NCBI RefSeq assembly: GCF_025966695.1
Contig: NZ_JAOEIY010000001.1
Location: forward strand, 754,474-818,473
Length of the DNA: 64,000 bases
DNA from: Stutzerimonas sp. S1
GTDB taxonomy: Bacteria > Pseudomonadota > Gammaproteobacteria > Pseudomonadales > Pseudomonadaceae
Direction: 5' to 3'
Program-made: the position numbers and the translations under genes
Shown here: one piece after another, positions 53,178 through 63,720 of the stretch
Layout of the letters: every line of letters starts with the position of its first letter
How positions within the stretch are numbered: position 1 is the stretch's first letter
The notes under the pieces: model-generated
Databases searched by the model: none
The model's input: only the letters and a program-made list of their open reading frames with translations
Told to the model about the DNA's origin: nothing

Positions 53178-53948
53178 TCAGCCCAGCAGCCCGCGCATGA
53201 CGAAGAACAGCAGCGACGGCCCGAGCAGGCAGCCCAGCGCGGTGTAGAACGCCGCGGTCAGGCAGCCGTAGGGCACCAGCTTCGGATCGGTAGCCGCCAG
53301 ACCGCCGGCGACGCCGCTGGAGGTGCCGATCAGGCCGCCGAAAATGACCGCCGAGCGCGGGTTGTTCAGGCCGATCATCGGCGCGACGAAGGGCGTGGCC
53401 ACCATCACCAGGATCGCCTTGACCAGGCCGGCGGCGATCGACAGCGCCATGACCTCGGAGCTGGCGCCGATCGCCGCGCCGGTGACCGGGCCGACGATGT
53501 AGGTCACCGCACCGGTGCCGATGGTGGTCAGGCTGACCGCATCGGTGTAGCCGAAGGCGATGGCCACCGCGACACCGGCGATGAACGAGGAGAACACGCC
53601 GACGAACAGCGCCAGCACGCCCACCATCCCGGCGCGCTTGAGCTCTTCCACGCTGACACCGAAACCGGTGGCGACGATGGCGAAGTCACGCAGCATGGCG
53701 CCCCCGAGCAGGCCGATGCCGGAGAACAGCGCGATATCCACCAGGCCTTTCTGCCCGCCGGTCACCACGCCGCCGATGTAGGACAGCAAGAGGCCGATGA
53801 GGATGGCGACTGCCGAGCCGTGCAGACGGCCCTTGGTGAGCTTGTCCGACAGCCAGTAGGACAGCCACATGGTTGCGCCGATGAGGGCGAAGCCGCTGAT
53901 CATGCCGTAGCCGGTGACCACTTTCATGAGCGATTCGTACATGGCCAT
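53178..53948 (-). CDS. mdcM: malonate transporter subunit MadM/MdcM
   Basis: A 256-aa inner-membrane protein of about eight hydrophobic segments (GYGMISGFALIGATMWLSYW, LALFVGVFSSFIAGVAVAIAF, FYTALGCLLGPSLLFFVM). Together with MdcL it forms the MadLM Na+-dependent malonate carrier. The first ATG at 53948 overlaps the mdcL stop (TAATG); the ATG at 53942 is an alternative. Last gene of the mdc operon. Confidence 0.87.
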   Translation of the reverse strand: MAMYESLMKVVTGYGMISGFALIGATMWLSYWLSDKLTKGRLHGSAVAILIGLLLSYIGGVVTGGQKGLVDIALFSGIGLLGGAMLRDFAIVATGFGVSVEELKRAGMVGVLALFVGVFSSFIAGVAVAIAFGYTDAVSLTTIGTGAVTYIVGPVTGAAIGASSEVMALSIAAGLVKAILVMVATPFVAPMIGLNNPRSAVIFGGLIGTSSGVAGGLAATDPKLVPYGCLTAAFYTALGCLLGPSLLFFVMRGLLG

Positions 53949-54361
53949 TACCCCCGTGCGCTGCTGGTGGTGGGCTTGGCGGTGGCAACCGGCTCGGCCT
54001 CAGACTTTTTTCGGCCGATGCGGTCCAGCACCGGGACCAGGGCGAAGGCCAGGACCACCGCGGCGATGCCCGCGAGAATCGCCATCGGGCCGCCGGACAG
54101 CGCGCCGTAAACATTCTGCTGCGCGGCCATGGCGACCACGATCGGGATGTAGACGGCGCTCCAGAACTTCACACCCTGTTCGGTTTCCGGCTTGAACAGG
54201 CCGCGGTTCTTCAGATAACTGCCGACGAGGATGAGCAGCACCATGGCGATGCCGACGCCACCGACGTTGGCCGGTACGCCGATCAGCTTGCCGAGCAGCT
54301 CGCCGACGAAGATGCCGGTGAGGGTACACAAGGCCAGGAAGGCCACACCAAAGATGATCAT
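53948..54361 (-). CDS. mdcL: malonate transporter subunit MadL/MdcL
   Basis: A 137-aa membrane protein with four hydrophobic segments (MIIFGVAFLALCTLTGIFVG, GGVGIAMVLLILVGSYL, AAVVLAFALVPVLDRIG). It pairs with MdcM for malonate uptake. It starts 120 bp after mdcH, a gap that holds a small hairpin (CGCGAG / CTCGCG near 54445) that could tune transporter expression. Confidence 0.87.
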   Translation of the reverse strand: MIIFGVAFLALCTLTGIFVGELLGKLIGVPANVGGVGIAMVLLILVGSYLKNRGLFKPETEQGVKFWSAVYIPIVVAMAAQQNVYGALSGGPMAILAGIAAVVLAFALVPVLDRIGRKKSEAEPVATAKPTTSSARG

Positions 54362-54481
54362 TGTTCTTGTCCTTTTGGTTGCGCCGGCCTGCAGAGGGCG
54401 TGGCGCGTGTTGTCGAGGTCGTTGTTGTTATCCATCGATCAGCCGCGAGTAAGGCTTGCTCGCGCTGAATGTGCACGCGGT

Positions 54482-55408
54482 CTATTGGCTCTGGCTGCCC
54501 TCCTGACGCAGCAAGGCGTCCAGTGTGTCGAGCCGGGCGCCGTCGAAGGCGGCCAGCGTACCCTGTTCGAAAACCCGCCGCGCCAGGCCGGTGAGCACCT
54601 GGCCCGGGGGCAGTTCGATCTGCAGGCGCACACCACGTTCGTAGGCGGTGCGCAGGGTGCCGTGCCAGTCGACGACGCGGCACATGTTGAAGGCCAGGTC
54701 GTCGCGCAGGCGCGCCGGATCGGCGACGGGGCGCGCACTGCTGCTGCTCAGATAACGCAGGCGCGGCGCGCGCAGCTCAACCGTGGCGAACGCCTCGGCC
54801 AGCTGCCGCGCCGGCTGCTCGAGCAGCGCGCAGTGCGACGGCACGCTCATCGCCAGGCGCCGCGCGCAGGAGGCGCCCATGGCCTTGGCCCGCGCGGCGA
54901 CCGCGGCCATGGCGGCGTCGTTGCCGGCGATGACGTACTGGTTGTCGGCGTTGATGTTGCCCAGGTACACCGGCCCCTCGGCTTCGGCCAGTAGCGACTC
55001 GACCGTGTCCAGCGACAGGCCGAGGATCGCGGTCATGCCGTAGCCCTCGGGGTAGGCCCGCTGCATCAGCTCGCCACGAAGGGCGACCAGGCGCAGGGCG
55101 TCGGCGAAGTCCAGCGACTCGGCGACCACCGCCGCGGCATAGGCGCCGATGGACAGCCCGGCAACATAGTCCGGCCGCACACCACCACGCATCAGCAGGC
55201 GCGCCCCGGCGACCCCGGCGATCAGCAGGCAGAGCTGCACGGCGCGGGTCGATTGCAACGCGTCGGCCGAATCGAGCAGCAGCGCATCCTCGCCCAGCAC
55301 CGCACTCGCCTGCGCCAGGCATTCGTGCACTTCAGGCTCCTGCGGCAGACGCTGGAGCATGCCGGGCTTCTGCGCGCCCTGGCCGGGAAAGGCGAACAGG
55401 CTGCTCAT
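54482..55408 (-). CDS. mdcH: malonate decarboxylase malonyl-ACP transferase (epsilon)
   Basis: A 308-aa FabD-like acyltransferase. FAFPGQGAQKPGM at the N-terminus, the active Ser in YVAGLSIGAYAAAVVAE and His in MSVPSHCALLEQPA are in place. It transfers malonyl from CoA to the ACP subunit MdcC, priming the decarboxylase. The start at 55408 overlaps mdcG by 4 bp. The longer frame to 55495 lies inside mdcG and is rejected. Confidence 0.9.
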   Translation of the reverse strand: MSSLFAFPGQGAQKPGMLQRLPQEPEVHECLAQASAVLGEDALLLDSADALQSTRAVQLCLLIAGVAGARLLMRGGVRPDYVAGLSIGAYAAAVVAESLDFADALRLVALRGELMQRAYPEGYGMTAILGLSLDTVESLLAEAEGPVYLGNINADNQYVIAGNDAAMAAVAARAKAMGASCARRLAMSVPSHCALLEQPARQLAEAFATVELRAPRLRYLSSSSARPVADPARLRDDLAFNMCRVVDWHGTLRTAYERGVRLQIELPPGQVLTGLARRVFEQGTLAAFDGARLDTLDALLRQEGSQSQ

Positions 55409-56028
55409 GCGGCACGCTCCGCGACCCAGGGATCGCTGACCAGGCGCGGCCCGGCGGCGGTCTTGAGCAGCACCCGCGCCGCGCCGCCGGCCCATTCGCT
55501 GAGCGCCACACCGCCGAGCGGGGTTTGCAGTTGCAGGTCGACACGGCAGGCACGGCCGTCCAGCAGCTGCAACAGCGGCCGTGCCTCGCTGCGTGGCAGT
55601 GGGCGCTCGGCTCTGAGCAGCAGATCGAGATCGCTGTCCGCGTGCGCCGCCGGCAGTCCGCTGGCCAGCTGGAAGCCCGCCGAGCCGGTGACGCCCCAGC
55701 GATGGCCGAGGGCGTCGAGCAGCGGCCGCAGTTCGGCCAGCACGCGGAACACCGGCAGGTCCTCGCCAGCCTGGCGCCCGCGCAGATCCTCCGGCGCAAG
55801 CCGGCGGCTGATCGCCGTGAGCGGCAGCGTTGCGGCCAGACGCTGATCGCGTGTGGCACCACGCAGGCCGACCGCCACCCGTCCCGGCGCGACGACCGCA
55901 CGCCGCACCACCACCGGCTGGCCGGCAGCGAGCACCGCGAGCGCCCAGGCCGGGGCATCGGCGGGCAACTGCTCGGGGCGCATGCCCCAGAGCAGGTCGT
56001 GGGGCCGCGGATGTTCAGGCTGGTACAT
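55405..56028 (-). CDS. mdcG: phosphoribosyl-dephospho-CoA transferase MdcG
   Basis: A 207-aa nucleotidyltransferase attaching the 2-prime-(5-phosphoribosyl)-3-prime-dephospho-CoA prosthetic group to MdcC. The start MYQPEHPRPHDLLWGM, the nucleotidyltransferase acidic pair in HADSDLDLLLRAERPL (DSDLD) and RVDLQLQTPLGGVAL are visible. It works with MdcB, which makes the precursor. 74 bp from mdcE. Confidence 0.9.
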   Translation of the reverse strand: MYQPEHPRPHDLLWGMRPEQLPADAPAWALAVLAAGQPVVVRRAVVAPGRVAVGLRGATRDQRLAATLPLTAISRRLAPEDLRGRQAGEDLPVFRVLAELRPLLDALGHRWGVTGSAGFQLASGLPAAHADSDLDLLLRAERPLPRSEARPLLQLLDGRACRVDLQLQTPLGGVALSEWAGGAARVLLKTAAGPRLVSDPWVAERAA

Positions 56029-56102
56029 GGCAGTCTCCTGCTCTTGTTGTTGGTTGCCGGGTTACCGACGGGGCCGGCGGCCGCTTCGACGGCCGCCAGC
56101 CG

Positions 56103-56888
56103 TTACCACTGCGCGCGCAACAGCTCGCGCACCCTGGACGACGCGGCGCGGTTCGCCGCACCGAGGCGGCCGCGCAGGTCGGTGCTGCTGCCAATGTCCT
56201 CGACGGCCTTGATCAGGCAGTCGCGCACACGCTGCAGGTCGTCCGCCGCGGGCTGCTCGATGTTCGCCACCGAAAGGGTTTCCCAGAGCAGGCCGAGGGT
56301 CGCGTAGTTGTCGATGTCGTAAGCCATGGGCGGCACCGATTCGGCCAGCGCTTCCAGCTCCTCGACGCTGCGCAGGGTGATGCGCGCCGCGGCGGCCTTG
56401 CCCATGGCGTGCACCATCACGCCCGGATCGCGCAGGGCGATGATCCGCTGGGCCTGATAGCCATGAGCGAGAAAGGCGCCGGACATGGCCTTGCCCACCA
56501 GCAGCGCGATCACCGGGTGCCCGGCCAGCCGCGCACGGGCATAGCCGTCCACGGCACCGGCTAGCGCCTGGTGAATGCCCAGCGCCTCCTCGCGGCGGCC
56601 ATAGGCCTGGCTCGGCACGTCGACCACGGCGACCACCACACGCTTGTCCGCCTTGTCGCGATCGGCGGCGATCACCTCGTCCAGCGCCTGGCCCAGGGCC
56701 CAGCCTTCGAGCAGACCAACCTCGCCATTGCGCGCGCGCGGGAAGGGATTCTCGGCGTCCGGCACCACGGCGATATAGCGGGCGGCGCGCTCACCGAGCG
56801 TGCCGTCGACCACCTTCACCGAGGCCGGATAGCCCGCCAGTGCCTGGCCGCCGGCCAGGGCTTGCAACCAGTTCAGTCCACGGCTCAT
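56103..56888 (-). CDS. mdcE: malonate decarboxylase gamma subunit
   Basis: A 261-aa crotonase-fold subunit. With MdcD it decarboxylates malonyl-S-ACP to acetyl-S-ACP. Sequence landmarks: SRGLNWLQALAGG, VVAVVDVPSQAYGRREEALG, IALLVGKAMSGAFLAHGYQ, and VMVHAMGKAAAARIT. Start at 56888 overlaps the mdcD stop by 4 bp. The frame open upstream to 57230 is inside mdcD. Confidence 0.92.
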   Translation of the reverse strand: MSRGLNWLQALAGGQALAGYPASVKVVDGTLGERAARYIAVVPDAENPFPRARNGEVGLLEGWALGQALDEVIAADRDKADKRVVVAVVDVPSQAYGRREEALGIHQALAGAVDGYARARLAGHPVIALLVGKAMSGAFLAHGYQAQRIIALRDPGVMVHAMGKAAAARITLRSVEELEALAESVPPMAYDIDNYATLGLLWETLSVANIEQPAADDLQRVRDCLIKAVEDIGSSTDLRGRLGAANRAASSRVRELLRAQW

Positions 56889-57751
56889 TGGGCATCTCCT
56901 TCGTAGAGGGCACGCACGGCGGCGGCATCGAGCTGCGTGCGGGTGTCGACGTCGGCCAGGCGCTGGAGGTACCAGGCGTGGCGGCGGCTGCGCAGCTGCG
57001 GCGGCTTGCCGAGGGCGAACAGTTCGTGCAGTTGCGCGCGGATGGCGTCGGTGTCGTCGGCGACGTAGGCGTCCACCAGATCCGAGGCGTAGCGTTGCTC
57101 GCCACCGGTCAGGCTCCAGATGAACGGGCGGTCGCGCGAGTCGTACTCGTCGAGCCCGGCTTCCTGCTCGATCACCTGCGGGCCATTGAGGCCGACGCGG
57201 GCTTCGCGGGTGACGACCAGGTAGCTGCACAGCCCGGCGGCGATGGACATGCCACCGAAGCAGCCGACGGAACCGGCGACCACGCCGATCACCGGCTGGT
57301 AGTCGCGCAACTCGACGATGGCCGCCTGGATCTCGGCGATGGCAGCCAGGCCCAGGTTGGCTTCCTGCAGACGTACGCCACCGGTTTCCAGCAGGAGCAC
57401 GGCGCGGGTCGGGATGCCGTTGCGGTTGTCTTCGGCAGCCAGTTCCAGCGCGCCGGCGATCTTCGCGCCGCCGACTTCGCCCATGCTGCCGCCCTGAAAG
57501 GCGCCTTCGATGGCGGCGATCACCGCTGGCTGGCCGTCAATGGTGCCCTTGGCGACCACCACGCCGTCGTCGGCCTGGGTGACGATGCCCTGCTTGGGCA
57601 GCCACGGCGAGGTGACGCGATCGAACGGATCGAGCAGTTCGCGGAAGCTGCCTTCGTCCAGCAGTGCGCGGGCACGCTGGCGGGCACCGAGTTCGACGAA
57701 GCTGCGCGACTCGAGTAAACGGGCCACGGTGTTAGCGGACACATCAGTCAT
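56885..57751 (-). CDS. mdcD: malonate decarboxylase beta subunit
   Basis: A 288-aa carboxyltransferase-fold protein (acetyl-CoA carboxylase beta-like). LLETGGVRLQEANLGLAA, VVAGSVGCFGGMSIAAGLC and LNGPQVIEQEAGLDEYDSRD are characteristic. It forms the decarboxylase heterodimer with MdcE and overlaps mdcC by 8 bp. Confidence 0.92.
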   Translation of the reverse strand: MTDVSANTVARLLESRSFVELGARQRARALLDEGSFRELLDPFDRVTSPWLPKQGIVTQADDGVVVAKGTIDGQPAVIAAIEGAFQGGSMGEVGGAKIAGALELAAEDNRNGIPTRAVLLLETGGVRLQEANLGLAAIAEIQAAIVELRDYQPVIGVVAGSVGCFGGMSIAAGLCSYLVVTREARVGLNGPQVIEQEAGLDEYDSRDRPFIWSLTGGEQRYASDLVDAYVADDTDAIRAQLHELFALGKPPQLRSRRHAWYLQRLADVDTRTQLDAAAVRALYEGDAQ

Positions 57752-58043
57752 GGCCGACCTCCTCCAGTCCCTGCTCCAGGCGCAGACGCACTACGCCGGG
57801 TGTGGCCCCAAAATCGTGAATATCGATGTTCAATGCCGGTGGCGTCTGCTCGCGGAACATCCGCTCGAACAGGCTCTTCCAGCGCTGCTCGGCGCCATTG
57901 ACCGAGGTGACTACCTGGATCGCCAGCTTGCCGGCCTGGCCGGGTTCCAGCAGCACCTCCAGATCGCCCGAGCCGACCACGCCGACCAGGGCCTTGCCGC
58001 GGGCGGGTTGCCCGGCGGCGAATTCGAAAGACAGAGTTTCCAC
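57744..58043 (-). CDS. mdcC: malonate decarboxylase acyl carrier protein (delta)
   Basis: A 99-aa carrier protein starting METLSFEFAAGQPARGK, containing VGVVGSGDLEVLLEPG. The Ser in GSGDLE is the attachment site of the phosphoribosyl-dephospho-CoA group. It lies directly after mdcB (2-bp gap) and overlaps mdcD. Confidence 0.92.
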   Translation of the reverse strand: METLSFEFAAGQPARGKALVGVVGSGDLEVLLEPGQAGKLAIQVVTSVNGAEQRWKSLFERMFREQTPPALNIDIHDFGATPGVVRLRLEQGLEEVGHD

Positions 58044-58045
58044 GT

Positions 58046-58918
58046 TCAGTTGCTCCCAGTCGGCGCCGGCGCATGCGGCGCCAGACGGTCGAGGAAAAGG
58101 GTGGCGGCCAGGAGGTCGGCGGCGCCCCCCGGCGAGGCGTTGAGGGCGAGCATGTCGCGATCGAGCAGGCGCAGCTGGCGACGACCGGCGAGGCTGGCGG
58201 CACCACCGGCTTCGAGCACGGCGCGGGCACCGGCCTGCATGCGGGTCAGCCCTTCCAGACCGGCGCGATGCAGCACGCAGGTGTCGGTCAGGCTGCTCAT
58301 GATCGCCAGCAGTGCATCGAGCCTGGCGTTCTGCTCGCCGGCGCCGGCGCGGCGACTGGCCAGGAGTTGCGGCAAGCCGTGCTCGATGACCGCGGGAAAG
58401 CCGTATTGCGCCTGCTCGCGGGCGCCGAGCACGCCGTAGCGACGGCAGACCCGCGCGCCGTGGCTGTCCGGGTTGCGCGGCGCGGTCGGGTCGTCCAGCC
58501 GTGCCAGGGCGGCCGCGCTGGCGGCGATCCCGCCGGCCGAAGCGCCGCTTTCCAGCATGGCCGCCGCGCTGAGCAGCCCCAGCGCCCAGATCGCGCCGCG
58601 ATGGGTGTTGACCCCGGCGGTGACGCGCAGCATCTCCGCTTCGCCGTCGCGGCCCAGCTGGCCGAGGGTTTCACGCAGCGCCTGGCTGACCCGACCTTCG
58701 CTCCGCGCGGCATCGGCCATGGCGGCGAACGCCGGCCACAGCGACTGCGCCGAGGCGTGCATCAGCCCCAAGTGCAGATCGCTGTGCGCGCCACTGCCGC
58801 GCCGGTCGACCAGCCCCGGCTTGGGCGACAGGTCGGCCTCGTCGACCAGCGCCTGCACCGCCAGATCGGCCAGGCGCTCGGCCGCGGACGGCGCCTGTCG
58901 TGCAATGAGTGCGCTCAT
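58046..58918 (-). CDS. mdcB: triphosphoribosyl-dephospho-CoA synthase MdcB
   Basis: A 290-aa enzyme condensing ATP with dephospho-CoA to form the prosthetic-group precursor for Mdc[20 protein letters not shown] is the conserved N-terminal signature and [17 protein letters not shown] the second. The start at 58918 overlaps the mdcA stop. Family relatives are CitG and MadG. Confidence 0.92.
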   Translation of the reverse strand: MSALIARQAPSAAERLADLAVQALVDEADLSPKPGLVDRRGSGAHSDLHLGLMHASAQSLWPAFAAMADAARSEGRVSQALRETLGQLGRDGEAEMLRVTAGVNTHRGAIWALGLLSAAAMLESGASAGGIAASAAALARLDDPTAPRNPDSHGARVCRRYGVLGAREQAQYGFPAVIEHGLPQLLASRRAGAGEQNARLDALLAIMSSLTDTCVLHRAGLEGLTRMQAGARAVLEAGGAASLAGRRQLRLLDRDMLALNASPGGAADLLAATLFLDRLAPHAPAPTGSN

Positions 58919-60585
58919 CACCAGCTCCTGAACTTGGCAGGCGGGTTGTAGAGGCCGCCGGACCACTCCACCAGCTCGGCGATGCTCTTAGCGGCGAGCA
59001 GCTCGCGGGTGGCGTCGTTGCGGCGGATGCCGAGGTCTTCCGGCAGGGCGATCAGCCCTTCGCGGCGCATGCGCTCGGTGTCCTTCGGGTTGTGCCGCAA
59101 GCCGATGCTGGTGACGCCGGCCACCGCGGCGATCATCGCCTGGCGTTCCTCCAGCGAGCGGGCCTTGTACAGGTAGGCGATGCCTTCCTCGGTGAGCAGA
59201 TGGGTGACGTCATCGCCGTAGATCATGATCGGCGCCAGCGGCATGCCGCTCTTCTTCGCCACCTCCACCGCATCGAGCTGCTCGACGAAGGTGGGTTTGC
59301 CGCCTTCCTGGAAGGTCTCGACCATCTGCACCACGAGCTTCTTGCCGCGCTCGAGCATGGTCACCGGGGCTTCGCCGCCGGGCATGGCCATGTCCAGCCA
59401 GGCCGGGGTCGGGTGACGACGGCCGCGCGGGTCGTGGCCCATGTTCGGCGCGCCGCCGAAGCCGGCCAGGCGGCCGCGGGTGACGGTAGAGGAATGGCCG
59501 TCGCCATCGACCTGCAGGGTGGCGCCGATGAACAGGTCCACGGCGTACTGCCCGGCCAGCTGGCACATCATGCGATTGGAGCGCATCGAGCCGTCGCGGC
59601 CGGTGAAGAACACGTCCGGGCGCTGGGCGATGTAGTTCTCCATGCCCAGCTCGGTGCCGAAGCAGTGCACGCTCTCGACCCAGCCGGTCTCGATCGCCGG
59701 GATCAGCGTCGGGTGCGGGTTGAGCGTCCAGTTGCGGCAGATCTTGCCTTTCAGGCCGAGGGATTCGCCGTAGGTCGGCAGGATCAGCTCGATGGCCGCG
59801 GTGTTGAAACCGATGCCGTGGTTGAGCGACTGCACGTTGTGTTTTTCGTAGATGCCGCGGATCGCCATCATCGCCATCAGCACGTGCACCGGCTTGATGT
59901 GGCGCGGGTCGCGGGTGAACAGCGGCTCGATGTAGAAGGGCTTGTCCGCCACCACGACGAAATCGACCCAGCTCGCCGGGATGTCCACCCGCGGCAGTTC
60001 GTCGACGATCTCGTTGACCTGGACGATGACGATGCCGTCGCTGAAGGCGGTCGGCTCGACCAGCGCCGGGGTGTCTTCGGTGCTGGGGCCGGTGTAGATG
60101 TTGCCGTGGCGGTCGGCCTGGAAGCCGGCCACCAGCGCGACGTTGGGGATCAGGTCCACCAAGAGGCGCGAGTAGAGTTCGATGTAGGTGTGGATGGCGC
60201 CGACTTCCAGCAGGCCGTCTTCGAGCAGCTGGCTGATGCGCAGGCTCTGCGGGCCGGCGAAGGAGAAGTCGAGCTTGCGCGCGATCTGCCGCTCGAACAG
60301 ATCCAGGTGCTCGGCGCGGCTGACGCTCGGCATGATCATGTGCAGGTCATGCAGCTTGCCGGGGTCGGCCTTGGCCAGGGAGCGGGAGAGAAAGTCCGCC
60401 TGCTTCTGGTTGTTGCCCTCGAGCACCACCCGGTCCCCAGGGGCGATCAGCAGTTCCAGGGCCTCGACGATCCGCTCGCTGGGCAGCACCACGCCATCGG
60501 CGAGGCTGCGCACCTGATCGAGACGACGGGCTTTTTCAGCGCGACGACGCGACCACTGCGGCGGTGGGGAGATTGTTGTTGTCAT
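58918..60585 (-). CDS. mdcA: malonate decarboxylase alpha subunit (acetyl-S-ACP:malonate ACP transferase)
   Basis: A 555-aa CoA-transferase-like subunit that swaps acetyl for malonyl on the [39 protein letters not shown] and [19 protein letters not shown] are typical. It is the first gene of the operon, with 173 bp to the SDR gene upstream on the same strand. The start at 60585 is chosen over 60648 since the extra residues lack family similarity. MdcR presumably acts upstream of here. Confidence 0.93.
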   Translation of the reverse strand: MTTTISPPPQWSRRRAEKARRLDQVRSLADGVVLPSERIVEALELLIAPGDRVVLEGNNQKQADFLSRSLAKADPGKLHDLHMIMPSVSRAEHLDLFERQIARKLDFSFAGPQSLRISQLLEDGLLEVGAIHTYIELYSRLLVDLIPNVALVAGFQADRHGNIYTGPSTEDTPALVEPTAFSDGIVIVQVNEIVDELPRVDIPASWVDFVVVADKPFYIEPLFTRDPRHIKPVHVLMAMMAIRGIYEKHNVQSLNHGIGFNTAAIELILPTYGESLGLKGKICRNWTLNPHPTLIPAIETGWVESVHCFGTELGMENYIAQRPDVFFTGRDGSMRSNRMMCQLAGQYAVDLFIGATLQVDGDGHSSTVTRGRLAGFGGAPNMGHDPRGRRHPTPAWLDMAMPGGEAPVTMLERGKKLVVQMVETFQEGGKPTFVEQLDAVEVAKKSGMPLAPIMIYGDDVTHLLTEEGIAYLYKARSLEERQAMIAAVAGVTSIGLRHNPKDTERMRREGLIALPEDLGIRRNDATRELLAAKSIAELVEWSGGLYNPPAKFRSW

Positions 60586-60758
60586 GGCGACTCCACAGTT
60601 TTTCCGCTTGTGGAGCGCACAGTAGGGACGTGACCGAAGGGTCATCAATCAAGCAGCGGATGCAATCGTTACGCTTGGGTTAACGATACGTCTGAACGGC
60701 CGGTTTGCAAGGCATGCAGGAGGCGCGGCGCGTTGCACGCCACGCCTCCTGGAGCCGA

Positions 60759-61586
<828 letters not shown>

Positions 61587-61722
61587 TTAGGGGCGCGCGC
61601 CGCGAAGGCAAAGCCTTGCGTGCGCCGACTGGCCGCCGCGCTCACCGTCGAAGCTTCACCGAATGGTCATCGCAGGTTCACGGACGCTTAGCGGGACTGC
61701 AACAGAGCCTGACTACCTTCTC

Positions 61723-61730
61723 GTCTAGAC
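61723..61730. promoter_or_regulatory. GTCTAGAC palindrome upstream of phnC
   Basis: GTCTAGAC, extended partially to CTCGTCTAGACAAG, lies 44 bp before phnC. It could be an operator for a phosphonate regulator. No convincing two-repeat Pho box was seen in the same gap. Confidence 0.3.
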
Positions 61731-61773
61731 AAGTTGGCCGACCTCCCCGGCCGCGCAAACGAGAGGGCAAGAC

Positions 61774-62604
61774 ATGAATGCGGCTATTCGAGTCGAGCGA
61801 CTGAACAAGACCTTCGCCGGCAAGCAGGCGCTGTTCGACCTGGGCCTGGCGGTGCAGCCGGGTGAAATGGTGGCGCTGATCGGTGCTTCCGGTTCCGGCA
61901 AGTCCACCCTGTTGCGCCATCTGGCCGGGCTGGCCTGCTGCGACCGCACCGCGGGTGGACGCATCGAGGTGCTCGGCCGCGAGGTGCAGGCCACCGGCCA
62001 GCTGCATGGCGAGGTGCGCCGCCTGCGTGCCGACATCGGCTACATCTTCCAGCAGTTCAACCTGGTCACCCGGCTCAGCGTACTGGACAACGTGCTGCTC
62101 GGCTTTCTCGGCCGCATGCCGCGCTGGCGCGGTTCGCTGGGCATGTTCAGCGACGAGCAGAAGCGTCAGGCCATGGCCGCACTGGAGCGCGTCGGCCTTG
62201 GCGAACGCGCCGCGCAGCGCGCCTCGACGCTCTCCGGCGGCCAGCAGCAGCGGGTGGCGATCGCCCGTGCGCTGACCCAGCAGGCCGAGGTGATCCTCGC
62301 CGACGAACCCATCGCCTCGCTCGACCCGGAGTCGGCGCGCAAGGTCATGGAAATCCTCGCCGACATCAACCGCCAGGACGGCAAGACCGTGGTGGTGACC
62401 CTGCATCAGGTCGACTACGCCCTGCGCTACTGCTCCCGCGCCGTGGCGCTCAAGGGCGGCCGCATCCATTACGACGGCCCCTCGGCGGCACTCAGCGACC
62501 ACCTGCTCAACGATCTCTACGGCGCCGATCTGGACGCCAGCCTGCTGTTCTCCGACCGCGCCCGCAGCGCCGAGCCGCGGCAGCTGCAGCTGGTCAACGG
62601 CTGA
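61774..62604 (+). CDS. phnC: phosphonate ABC transporter, ATP-binding protein
   Basis: A 276-aa ATPase. Walker A is [17 protein letters not shown], the signature is [17 protein letters not shown], Walker B is [20 protein letters not shown], and the H-loop is [12 protein letters not shown]. PhnC-specific features include [20 protein letters not shown]. It powers uptake of phosphonates or phosphite with PhnD and PhnE, which follow. Confidence 0.92.
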   Translation: MNAAIRVERLNKTFAGKQALFDLGLAVQPGEMVALIGASGSGKSTLLRHLAGLACCDRTAGGRIEVLGREVQATGQLHGEVRRLRADIGYIFQQFNLVTRLSVLDNVLLGFLGRMPRWRGSLGMFSDEQKRQAMAALERVGLGERAAQRASTLSGGQQQRVAIARALTQQAEVILADEPIASLDPESARKVMEILADINRQDGKTVVVTLHQVDYALRYCSRAVALKGGRIHYDGPSAALSDHLLNDLYGADLDASLLFSDRARSAEPRQLQLVNG

Positions 62605-62652
62605 GCCGCAGGTCAACCCGACAACCAACGCCACACCTCAGGAGTGACCTCC

Positions 62653-63657
62653 ATGTTGAAACGCTTCAGCCGCGCCCTCGCCGCCTCCACACTGCTTGCC
62701 GGTGCGATGTTCGGCACCGCGCAGGCCGCCGAGACCATCACCTTCGGCATCATCTCCACCGAGTCCTCGCAGAACCTGCGCAGCGTCTGGGACCCCTTCC
62801 TCGCCGATATGAGCAAGCAGACCGGCTACGAGGTGAAAGCCTTCTTCGCCCCCGATTACGCCGGGGTGATCCAGGGCATGCGCTTCGACAAGGTCGACCT
62901 GGCCTGGTACGGCAACAAGTCGGCGATGGAAGCGGTGGACCGCGCCGGCGGTGAAGTCTTCGCCCAGACCGTCGCCGCCAACGGCAGCCCGGGCTACTAC
63001 AGCCACCTGATCGTGCACAAGGACAGCGCCCTGAACTCGGTCGAGGACGTGCTGAAGAACGCCAAGAGCCTGACCTTTGCCAACGGTGACCCGAACTCCA
63101 CCTCCGGCTACCTGGTGCCCGGCTATTACGTTTTCGCCAAGAACAAGGTCGACGCCAGCCTGGCCTTCAAGCGCAGCCTCAACGGCAGCCATGAAGTGAA
63201 CGCGCTGTCGGTGGCGAACAAGCAGGTCGATGTCGGCACCTTCAACAGCGAAGGCATGGAGCGTCTTGAGATCACCGCGCCGGACAAGGCCGCGCAACTG
63301 AAGATCGTCTGGACCTCCCCGCTGATCCCGGCCGACCCGCTGGTGTGGCGCAAGAACCTGAGCGACGAGCAGAAGAACAGGCTGCGCGAGTTCTTCATGA
63401 GCTACGGCGCCCAGCCGGCCGAGAAGGAAATCCTCGCCGGCCTGCAGTGGGCACCGTTCCGCGCCTCCGACAACGACCAGCTGTTGCCGATCCGCCAGCT
63501 GGAGCTGTTCAAGAAGCGCAGCGAAGTCGCCGCCGACAGCAAGCTCTCCGACAGCGACCGCCAGGCACAGCTGCAAGGCATCGACCAGGAGCTGGCCAAG
63601 CTGGAGCAGCGCATGGCCGAGCGCGAGCAGAAGAACGCCGCCGTCAAGGCCAGCTGA
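62653..63657 (+). CDS. phnD: phosphonate ABC transporter, substrate-binding protein
   Basis: A 334-aa periplasmic binding protein. The signal peptide is MLKRFSRALAASTLLAGAMF with cleavage near AQAA. The ligand-binding region ITFGIISTESSQNLRSVWDP, VDLAWYGNKSAMEAVDRAGG and NGDPNSTSGYLVPGYYVF matches PhnD. The GGAG at 62641 sets ATG 62653; a GTG at 62644 is unlikely. The C-terminus is lysine/glutamate-rich and helical. Confidence 0.92.
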   Translation: MLKRFSRALAASTLLAGAMFGTAQAAETITFGIISTESSQNLRSVWDPFLADMSKQTGYEVKAFFAPDYAGVIQGMRFDKVDLAWYGNKSAMEAVDRAGGEVFAQTVAANGSPGYYSHLIVHKDSALNSVEDVLKNAKSLTFANGDPNSTSGYLVPGYYVFAKNKVDASLAFKRSLNGSHEVNALSVANKQVDVGTFNSEGMERLEITAPDKAAQLKIVWTSPLIPADPLVWRKNLSDEQKNRLREFFMSYGAQPAEKEILAGLQWAPFRASDNDQLLPIRQLELFKKRSEVAADSKLSDSDRQAQLQGIDQELAKLEQRMAEREQKNAAVKAS

Positions 63658-63720
63658 TCCCGCCGCCGGGCGTGGTGCTGCGGCGCCACGCCCGCGTCGT
63701 CCATGCCGCGAGAGAACGAC

